From an uncultured Oligella sp. (lineage in GTDB: Bacteria; Pseudomonadota; Gammaproteobacteria; Burkholderiales; Burkholderiaceae_B), in the NCBI GenBank assembly GCA_947632105.1, contig CANROD010000008.1, forward strand, positions 1 through 64,000: DNA of 64,000 bases, given 5' to 3'. The notes beneath the pieces were generated by a model. It was given only the letters and a program-made list of their open reading frames with translations, ran no database searches and was not told where the DNA came from. The translations under genes were made by a program, and so were the position numbers. Each line of letters begins with the position of its first letter. Position 1 is the stretch's first letter. Below are positions 56,776 to 64,000 of the stretch, in pieces.

Positions 56776-57345
56776 TTAAAGAGTGTAATTAAAAGGACCG
56801 AAATCGCCAGTTTCTAAGGCGCGTACATAATGCTCTAATGTCGTACTGATACTGCGAAAAGCTAAATTATCCCAAGGAATGTCTTGGATATCAAAATAGG
56901 CTGCCTCAAGACTTTCAATGCCAGGGTCTAGATGATCGTCGCTAGCTTTTGCTAGGTAATAAATATGTACTTGATTGGTTTGCGGAACATCAATGACGGT
57001 AAATAAATCACCAACTTCGGTAATTGCACCAGACTCCTCCACAGTTTCTCGCTTAGCGCCTTCCGCGGTGCTCTCTGTTAGTTCCATAAAGCCTGCGGGA
57101 AATGTCCATGTGCCGGAACGGGGCTCGATAGCACGTTTGCAGAGTAGCACTTTGTTTTCGAAGACTGGAATCGTACCAACCACAATTAAGGGGTTGCGAT
57201 AATGTACAGCACCACAGCTTAAGCAAGTGTCGCGTACCCGATTATCTTCGGGAGGCACAATTTGGCTCAGTTCTGAGCCGCATTGAGTGCAAAACTTTTG
57301 CCTGATAGGCGCAGGGAAGAAAAAGGAAGCGTTGTGTTTATTCAT
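56776..57345 (-). CDS. Nudix hydrolase with zinc ribbon
   Basis: Protein of 189 residues. A four-Cys zinc ribbon (Cys19, 22, 41, 44) precedes the Nudix domain, whose box GX5EX7REXXEEXG occupies 85-107 (from GFMELTEST). The layout is like NudC-related proteins, but the protein is shorter than NudC (about 260), lacking the N-terminal domain. Such proteins are annotated as NUDIX domain/NADH pyrophosphatase-like hydrolases; the substrate is unknown. It is upstream of aat with no gap and 19 nt after the FUSC stop. Confidence 0.86.
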   Translation of the reverse strand: MNKHNASFFFPAPIRQKFCTQCGSELSQIVPPEDNRVRDTCLSCGAVHYRNPLIVVGTIPVFENKVLLCKRAIEPRSGTWTFPAGFMELTESTAEGAKRETVEESGAITEVGDLFTVIDVPQTNQVHIYYLAKASDDHLDPGIESLEAAYFDIQDIPWDNLAFRSISTTLEHYVRALETGDFGPFNYTL

Positions 57346-57364
57346 GGCTAATTATCTTTATATT

Positions 57365-59617
57365 TTAGTTTAATTTTAAGGATGTTGCCTCTTGTTTGAG
57401 GACCTGCGAGGCTTTGTACATTTGCTTAATAGGGAAGCGCATACTGACATACTCCTTTCCTGATTCTATGGGTGGTGGATTATCCTGACCTTCGAACGGT
57501 TTTAAAGTGAGCATGTTATAGACATAATCGATGTTTTTTTCCAGACCCTCAGGGATGTCATCAAACTGAATCATTAAAGGTACCATGGAGTTAATCTGGC
57601 TTGCGAGCGCATCAGCCTCTAACAAAATACGATTTAAGCGAATCACGTCTAACTGTCGCTTATCGGGCTCGCTCATCATGCGATTTAGACTGTTAGCAAA
57701 AAGTGCATAAGCATCTTGCATTTTTTTGTGGGATAAATGCATCTCTAATAAGGCAGGTTCAGTATGGTCTATTTTACGTTGTTCCTCTGGTAGTTTTTGC
57801 AGTATACGTACACAAGCTACGGTGTCATGTAGATAATGATAAAGCGCATCGATGGTGTCGTTAACATATTTTGGTAGCTGATCTTTTTCCCACCAAGGTA
57901 GTAAGAAACTGAAAAGAAAGGTGATTGCCGAGGCAATAAGCGTATCGAGTGCACGCTCACCGACTAACCAGTAAAAGCTGGGGGTCAGAAAGTCGAAGCC
58001 AATTAAAATATAAACGGTAATAAAGGTTGAGCCTACTCGGAAGTTTTCCTTGATGTAGGTATTGCCTAAAATCATCGCAATAAACATCACAGCCATAATG
58101 ACGAAGTCATTGCTAGTTATTGCAAATAAAGCAATTGTAATGAGACAGCCAAATAAGGTACCAATTAATCGCCAGCTAGACCTTTGCTGAGTTAAGGTAA
58201 ATCCTGGACGCATGATGAGGAGTACCGTCACTAAAATCCAGTTAGTGTGGTTACTCAGGTTTTGATAAATATCATTTTCATGCTGAATTAAAAGCAGCAG
58301 TGCAGTACCAAGCTGTACAAACAAAACGGCCGCAGTGACTCGCAGGGCATAACGTACGATTGCCGACTTTAAGCCAGCCTTTAGCTGCTTGACTAGCCTT
58401 GATGGTGAGTAGTCATTGCTGGTGCGGAACTGCAGTAAAGATGGGCTGATTTTGATAGCTTCCTTCGCGCTAGCTGGAATCTCGTGGCCAATTTGTCTGG
58501 GATCGGGTGGGCCTTGGAAGTTCTTAACATAGCGCAGATTATTGCTAATCTCCTCGACATTAAAGTGGGTGTTCCTAAGGCGACGATAAATCTGGATGAC
58601 TAAGCTGTAAATTTCCGGGTCTTCTTGCTGCATATTTTGTTTACGGAACTGTTCAATCTCAAACTCTAAAGCACGCAACTCAGCCTTGACACTGCTACGG
58701 TAGGAAATAGGTTCGTTGCGAATCAGATCTGTAGCGGCGTGATTGAGCGTGGTGCTTAAAATCACTAACGTGTCACGCATAAAGAGTAGAGCATCATGTT
58801 CGCCCATCTTTTGTCTAAGGTACTGGTAGTCAGTGTGAGTTGCCACCATATTATCCATGATGGCGGTCATGCGATTAAAGATATTCCATAGTCGAGAGCG
58901 TTGCTCGTAGGTTTTAGGGTCATTGCTGTCTGGCAAATGGCGTAAAATCATATCTCTAGCCATTTGCTGAGCTTCAATCATGCGGGATGTTTGGTTGATC
59001 AGCTTATAAAAGCTCTTGTCTAAATCACTTTCTACATCGTATAAGCGAGCTCTAGCCAAGACATAATCAGAAGTAGCATATAAGGCAGAGGCTACAATGA
59101 AGCGTTGCTCATATTTTCTGAATAAATAGCTCATGCTGACGCTAAAAAACCAGTAGGTGGTGCATCCCAAAAAGGTTAGTGCACTATGAATCATCGCTTG
59201 GTCAAATGGCTTGATAAAGTTGTGATTCATTAAAATAGCGAGTAATGCAGAAAAGCTGATAAGCGTTGCTGACTTGCCATAAAAGGCGAGCAGCGTATAG
59301 AAAAACACAAGAGTCGTCAGTACTAGCCACGAGATTTGTGGGTAGGGGCCAACTAAATTAATAAAAAAGGTACCGACGCTACATAGCATCAGTGTCACAA
59401 TCAGCTCATTGCTACGCGCTCGTAGACTATATGCTGAGGCCGGATCAACAATCGACATGCATAAAACGCCGCTGACAAAAGCTACACCATATTCATAATC
59501 TTCTAAAAAACCAAAGAAGATCAAAATGGCGATAAATAAGCCTAATGCCTTACGCACACCAAAATACAGCTCTGGGCTGTGAAAAAATTTACTGATGGAG
59601 TCCGTCCCGATTTGCAC
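57365..59617 (-). CDS. FUSC-family inner-membrane protein (YccS/YhfK-like)
   Basis: Large membrane protein of 750 residues with two clusters of hydrophobic segments (about 20-170 and 400-560), each followed by a soluble helical region, the pattern of the FUSC/YccS family. Relatives include AaeB and fusaric-acid resistance proteins that export aromatic acids. I choose GTG at 59617 since AGGTGG lies 7 nt upstream; an ATG at 59647 would add ten residues with no Shine-Dalgarno. It is the first gene of the minus-strand run that continues through nudix, aat, bpt and pyrD. The substrate is unknown. Confidence 0.8.
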   Translation of the reverse strand: MQIGTDSISKFFHSPELYFGVRKALGLFIAILIFFGFLEDYEYGVAFVSGVLCMSIVDPASAYSLRARSNELIVTLMLCSVGTFFINLVGPYPQISWLVLTTLVFFYTLLAFYGKSATLISFSALLAILMNHNFIKPFDQAMIHSALTFLGCTTYWFFSVSMSYLFRKYEQRFIVASALYATSDYVLARARLYDVESDLDKSFYKLINQTSRMIEAQQMARDMILRHLPDSNDPKTYEQRSRLWNIFNRMTAIMDNMVATHTDYQYLRQKMGEHDALLFMRDTLVILSTTLNHAATDLIRNEPISYRSSVKAELRALEFEIEQFRKQNMQQEDPEIYSLVIQIYRRLRNTHFNVEEISNNLRYVKNFQGPPDPRQIGHEIPASAKEAIKISPSLLQFRTSNDYSPSRLVKQLKAGLKSAIVRYALRVTAAVLFVQLGTALLLLIQHENDIYQNLSNHTNWILVTVLLIMRPGFTLTQQRSSWRLIGTLFGCLITIALFAITSNDFVIMAVMFIAMILGNTYIKENFRVGSTFITVYILIGFDFLTPSFYWLVGERALDTLIASAITFLFSFLLPWWEKDQLPKYVNDTIDALYHYLHDTVACVRILQKLPEEQRKIDHTEPALLEMHLSHKKMQDAYALFANSLNRMMSEPDKRQLDVIRLNRILLEADALASQINSMVPLMIQFDDIPEGLEKNIDYVYNMLTLKPFEGQDNPPPIESGKEYVSMRFPIKQMYKASQVLKQEATSLKLN

Positions 59618-60170
59618 TTTGTGACCACCTAAAAAGTAACATTTCAACTGAAGCTTCTATTATAAACTGTTGTATAGGCTTCGATAGTGTTTGAGCTCGT
59701 CAATCAGGTAGTCCCATAGTGCGTTGTGTCGGGACTCGAAATATGTGACTTTTGTTGTGTTTTATCTAATAAAAACAGTGATAATGTCTGGTTGCATTGA
59801 TTTTTTTTGTGCAATGCGCTAATGTCTTACTTTATGTCTTTTTTTATCGTAAAAGGCATTGGTTTTTATAGACAGTATGTATTCAGTTATCCGCTGATTA
59901 TTGATGGTAGGTTACAGACCTATCCATTGTGCTATAAACCTAAGTTTAGAAAAAATCTGTCGGATTTTACCACAAGTGGATTCGCAGACTCCGTTTCTGA
60001 CTTTTATGCATGTTTTATGCGGTGTACAAGCCACTGATGGCCTTGTATTGTGCACTTTAGTTGTTGTGGGTGGTGATTCTCTGTGAGAATTAAAGCGCTG
60101 CGATGGCTAGGTGGCACAGCAAGCGTCAATCAATCAGTTGCGTAATGTACTAGTTATGAAAGGAATAAAA
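59618..60170. other. Divergent intergenic region, FUSC gene to ilvB
   Basis: This 553-nt stretch is the ilvBHC control region. It has AT-rich blocks, an inverted repeat GCATTG/CAATGC at 59794-59817 with an A/T-rich loop, and the Leu/Val-rich leader frame at 60006-60086. A second frame at 59807-60037 gives no recognisable protein. I did not find a clear terminator hairpin between the leader frame and ilvB, nor a consensus -35/-10 pair. Confidence 0.6.
60006..60086 (+). CDS. ilvL: Putative ilv leader peptide (Leu/Val-rich, 26 residues)
   Basis: An ATG-initiated frame of 26 codons ends 84 nt before the ilvB start. Eleven of its 26 residues are Leu or Val, with the clusters LVL and TLVVV toward the C-terminus. 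This is the composition expected of attenuation leaders of branched-chain amino-acid operons, where ribosome stalling senses charged tRNA. Weak points are the absence of an evident Shine-Dalgarno and of a U-tailed terminator before ilvB; isoleucine is absent. Chance, helped by G/T-rich sequence, cannot be excluded. Confidence 0.4.
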   Translation: MHVLCGVQATDGLVLCTLVVVGGDSL

Positions 60171-61901
60171 ATGGAACAATTAACAGGCGCAGAGATTACT
60201 GTGCGTTGTCTGGCCGAACAGGGCGTTGAGCATGTTTTTGGTTACCCAGGCGGTGCAGTACTATATATCTATGACGCTATATATCAGCAAGAAAATTTCG
60301 AGCACATCTTAGTGCGCCATGAGCAAGCAGCTATTCACGCTGCCGATGCCTATTCTCGATCGTCAAATAAAGTGGGTGTTGCTTTAGTAACCAGTGGTCC
60401 TGGGTTAACTAACGCAGTAACAGGTCTTGCTACGGCCTATATGGATTCAATTCCTATGGTGGTTATTAGTGGTCAGGTTGGTACCTCGATGATCGGTGAG
60501 GATGCTTTCCAAGAGTGTGATGCAGTCGGTATCACTCGTCCTTGCGTTAAGCATAACTTCTTGGTACGTGATGTTAAGGATCTCGCAGATACCATGCGTA
60601 AGGCCTTCCACATCGCGACGACTGGCCGCCCGGGTCCAGTTTTAGTTGATATTCCTAAGGACATTACGGTTAATACAGCTCGCTACGCACCTGCTAAGGG
60701 TGAGGTTAAAATGCGTTCGTATAACCCGGTTGTTAAAGGGCATCAAGGACAAATTAAAAAAGCTGTGATGGCTTTGCGTTCAGCTTCTCGACCGATGATT
60801 TATGCTGGCGGTGGTGTGGTTTTATCCGATGCTGCAGAGGAATTACGTGAGTTAGTGGATCTCTTGGGTGCCCCATGTACGACGACCTTGATGGCCTTAG
60901 GTGGACTCAATGCCAGTCATCCTAATTATGTTGGTATGCCCGGTATGCATGGTACTTACGAAGCTAATATGTCCATGCAAAATAGCGATGTCTTGATTTG
61001 TGTGGGCGCACGTTTTGATGACCGTGTGGTCGCTAATCCTAAGCATTTCGGTCAGGTTCAACGCAAAATTATTCATATCGATGTAGATCCGTCTTCTATT
61101 TCTAAGCGCGTTAGGGCTGATTTACCAATCGTGGGTAATGTCAAAGACGTACTGCAAGAAATGAATGCCCAGCTACGAGAAATTAATGCTGATGCTCAAA
61201 AGCCGGCTAAAAACATTGATGCTTGGTGGTCGCAAATCAATCAATGGCGTGAGCGTAATTGCTTAGCTTATACACAGACTGATCTGATTAAACCCCAATT
61301 TGTCGTTGAAAAGCTTTGGGAGGTTACTGAGGGCAAGGCCTTTGTTAGCTCTGATGTGGGACAGCATCAGATGTTTGCCGCGCAGTACTATGGCTTTGAG
61401 GAGCCTCGTCGTTGGCTTAACTCAGGTGGTCTGGGTACCATGGGTGTTGGTTTGCCATACGCTATGGGTGCCCAAATGGCTAACTCGGATCCGGATGCTA
61501 TGTTTGCTTGTATTACAGGTGAAGGCTCTATTCAGATGAATATTCAGGAGCTAGCAACTTGTAAGCAGTACGATTTTACTCCAAAAATTATTTGTTTAAA
61601 TAATGGTTACCTTGGTATGGTGAGACAGTGGCAAGAGCTGGATTATGAGTCTCGCTATTCTGAATCCTACATGAGCTCTATCCCTGACTTTGTTAAGTTG
61701 GCCGAGAGCTATGGTCATGTTGGTATTCAGGTGAGTAAAGTCGCAGATGTCGAACCAGCATTGCGTGAAGCATTCTTAGGTGAGCACAAAAAACGCTTAG
61801 TCTTCCTTGATTTCTTAACAGATCGTGAAACCAACGTTTGGCCGATGGTCAAGGCCGGCAAGGGGTTGACCGAGATGCTAATTGACGGTGCTGACGCATA
61901 G
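60171..61901 (+). CDS. ilvB: Acetolactate synthase large subunit
   Basis: Thiamine-diphosphate enzyme of 576 residues that makes acetolactate or acetohydroxybutyrate, the first common step to Val, Leu and Ile. The catalytic Glu51 lies in VRHEQAAIHAADAY, the domain with GPGLTNAVTGLATAY is intact, and the ThDP/magnesium motif reads GEGSIQMNIQEL followed by NN (GE where GD is more usual). ATG at 60171 has AGGA six nt upstream; in-frame ATG 60156 and a codon at 60111 are less good. Followed by ilvH after 9 nt. Confidence 0.97.
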   Translation: MEQLTGAEITVRCLAEQGVEHVFGYPGGAVLYIYDAIYQQENFEHILVRHEQAAIHAADAYSRSSNKVGVALVTSGPGLTNAVTGLATAYMDSIPMVVISGQVGTSMIGEDAFQECDAVGITRPCVKHNFLVRDVKDLADTMRKAFHIATTGRPGPVLVDIPKDITVNTARYAPAKGEVKMRSYNPVVKGHQGQIKKAVMALRSASRPMIYAGGGVVLSDAAEELRELVDLLGAPCTTTLMALGGLNASHPNYVGMPGMHGTYEANMSMQNSDVLICVGARFDDRVVANPKHFGQVQRKIIHIDVDPSSISKRVRADLPIVGNVKDVLQEMNAQLREINADAQKPAKNIDAWWSQINQWRERNCLAYTQTDLIKPQFVVEKLWEVTEGKAFVSSDVGQHQMFAAQYYGFEEPRRWLNSGGLGTMGVGLPYAMGAQMANSDPDAMFACITGEGSIQMNIQELATCKQYDFTPKIICLNNGYLGMVRQWQELDYESRYSESYMSSIPDFVKLAESYGHVGIQVSKVADVEPALREAFLGEHKKRLVFLDFLTDRETNVWPMVKAGKGLTEMLIDGADA

Positions 61902-61910
61902 GGGGAACAG

Positions 61911-62402
61911 ATGAAACACGTAATTTCGATTTTATTAGAAAACGAACCGGGTGCTTTATCCCGTGTTGTTGGTCTGTTCTCGGCGCGTGGCTATAACATT
62001 GAGACGTTGACTGTAGCACCGACTGAGGATGCGAGTTTATCGCGTTTGACTATTATGACGAATGGTTCCGAAGAGGTGATTGAGCAGATTACCAAGCATT
62101 TAAACCGCTTAGTTGATGTGGTTAAGGTGGTTGATTTGACTGAAGCACCGATGGTTGAGCGTGAGCTTATGCTGATCAAGGTACGCGCAGTTGGCAAAGA
62201 GCGTGAGGAGGTTACTCGCTTGAGTGATATCTTCCGTGGTCGTATTGTCGACGTCACTGACAAGACCTTTACCATTGAGTTGACCGGTGTTCAGGAAAAA
62301 ATCGAGGCCTTTATTGAGGCGATTGAGCCAGGTGCTATTTTAGAAACAGTACGCAGTGGTGTGACCGGCGTAGGTCGCGGTAACCGCATATTAAAAGTTT
62401 AG
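61911..62402 (+). CDS. ilvH: Acetolactate synthase small (regulatory) subunit
   Basis: Regulatory subunit of 163 residues that activates IlvB and gives valine feedback. The N-terminal ACT domain (ENEPGALSRVVGLFSARGYN, with the valine-binding Asn/Gly residues) and the C-terminal domain (TGVQEKIEAFIEAIEPG) are complete. Shine-Dalgarno GGGGGA precedes the ATG. Between ilvB and ilvC, as usual in betaproteobacteria. Confidence 0.97.
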   Translation: MKHVISILLENEPGALSRVVGLFSARGYNIETLTVAPTEDASLSRLTIMTNGSEEVIEQITKHLNRLVDVVKVVDLTEAPMVERELMLIKVRAVGKEREEVTRLSDIFRGRIVDVTDKTFTIELTGVQEKIEAFIEAIEPGAILETVRSGVTGVGRGNRILKV

Positions 62403-62446
62403 TTTTTATTTTTTTCAAATTATAAGTAGTACAACGAATTTATTAA

Positions 62447-63475
<1,029 letters not shown>

Positions 63476-63480
63476 TTGCC

Positions 63481-64000
63481 ATGTTATTTACTGTCTTAGG
63501 TACTGGCAGTGCATCCCAACTGCCGGTATATAATTGTCAGTGCTTGGCCTGTGAGCGAGCACTGAAAGACAGTCGTTTTATTAGACGTCCTGCCAGTGCT
63601 ATGTTACAAATTGGTCAGGACGTTTATTTATTTGATAGCGGTCTTATGGACTTGCGTCAGCGGTTCACTGCTCCAAGAGCTGATGATGTCACTTCTCCTA
63701 GGCTAAAAGCCATTTTCCAAACACATTATCATGCTGATCACGCTCAAGGTCTATTAAATTTGCGTTGGGGTGTAGGTGTGACATTGCCGGTCTATGGGCC
63801 AGTTGATAGCGAGGGGTTTGCAGATCTATATAAATATCCAGGGATATTAGATTTTTCAACTACGCTACAGCCTTTTCAGCGTATGGAAATTGGGGCTGAT
63901 GTTGAAATTACTGCTTTGCCTTTGCAGCATTCAAGACCGACTTTAGGTTATTTAATTGAGGTAACGGGCGGCAAAGCGCTAGCCTATTTGACTGATACGG
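63481..64000 (+). CDS. phnP: PhnP-like metallo-beta-lactamase-fold phosphodiesterase, 5' part
   Basis: The frame opens with ATG at 63481 and runs off the window after 173 codons. The product has the metal motif THYHADHAQGL (HxHxDH), preceded by CQCLACERA, the extra zinc-binding Cys cluster, and continues with RWGVGVTLPVYGP and LPLQHSRPTLGYLIE, a close likeness to PhnP, the 5-phospho-ribosyl 1,2-cyclic phosphate phosphodiesterase of the C-P lyase pathway. It starts 5 nt after ilvC. Other phn genes are not seen in the window; what lies downstream is unknown, so it may serve general cyclic-phosphate repair. Confidence 0.85.
   Translation, partial: MLFTVLGTGSASQLPVYNCQCLACERALKDSRFIRRPASAMLQIGQDVYLFDSGLMDLRQRFTAPRADDVTSPRLKAIFQTHYHADHAQGLLNLRWGVGVTLPVYGPVDSEGFADLYKYPGILDFSTTLQPFQRMEIGADVEITALPLQHSRPTLGYLIEVTGGKALAYLTDT

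Noticed and set aside
59807..60037. 76-codon frame upstream of ilvB
   Set aside because: No recognisable domain, odd composition; overlaps the probable leader region in another frame.

Overview
The window looks like chromosomal DNA of a betaproteobacterium, most likely order Burkholderiales and a fairly AT-rich member of the Alcaligenaceae (an inference from gene order and protein character, not a database match). The arguments are the blocks lolB-ispE-tRNA-Gln-prs-rplY-pth-ychF, ribBA-ribH-nusB-thiL-pgpA-pncC, dusB-fis-purH-ruvC-ruvA-ruvB and ilvB-ilvH-ilvC, a phasin, a Bpt-type leucyl-transferase next to aat, and a perfect CIRCE operator before groES-groL. Coding density is high. I saw no insertion sequences, phage genes, CRISPR arrays or rRNA.

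Layout. 1-329: 3' end of a Blc-type lipocalin. 459-10013: a one-directional surface-polysaccharide cluster (polyprenyl-phosphate sugar-phosphate transferase, UDP-HexNAc dehydrogenase, C4-epimerase, MOP-family flippase, four GT4 glycosyltransferases), with a convergent phosphomannomutase/phosphoglucomutase at 10018-11415. 11519-13849: FAD-linked oxidase and mutM around a shared terminator. 13891-22049: TPR protein, lolB, ispE, tRNA-Gln, prs, rplY, pth, a CPBP protease and ychF. 22085-29048: AsmA protein, the ferredoxin-coaD-rsmD operon, divergent ftsY, then a marR-CYTH pair. 29415-33740: riboflavin/nusB/thiL/pgpA/pncC operon. 33795-38006: pyrF, groES-groL and an AEC transporter. 38230-41084: peroxiredoxin and thiO-thiS-thiG. 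41184-48182: recQ against the dusB-to-ruvB block. 48289-54123: CtaG-like protein, CHCC zinc finger, rhlE, thioredoxin-like protein, molybdopterin-binding-domain protein, IclR regulator and phasin. 54225-59617: pyrD, bpt, aat, nudix and a FUSC membrane protein. 60171-64000: ilvBHC and the 5' part of a phnP-like gene.

How the genes work together. The polysaccharide genes can load a sugar-phosphate on undecaprenyl phosphate, convert UDP-GlcNAc to uronic acid and C4-epimeric forms, extend the chain with four transferases and flip it; no polymerase or length regulator is in view. ribBA and ribH make the riboflavin precursor lumazine. thiO, thiS and thiG cooperate in thiazole synthesis, and ThiL makes thiamine diphosphate, a cofactor of IlvB.

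Most of the window is ordinary housekeeping sequence. The most interesting signals are regulatory: a perfect 13-bp inverted repeat that encloses the phasin promoter, a Leu/Val-rich leader reading frame before ilvB, a terminator-like structure between tRNA-Gln and prs, and a palindrome upstream of marR. Odd protein features are a RibA half that has lost its zinc cysteines, a very acidic tail on lumazine synthase and a long acidic N-terminus on FtsY. I found no clear case of a wholly new system.
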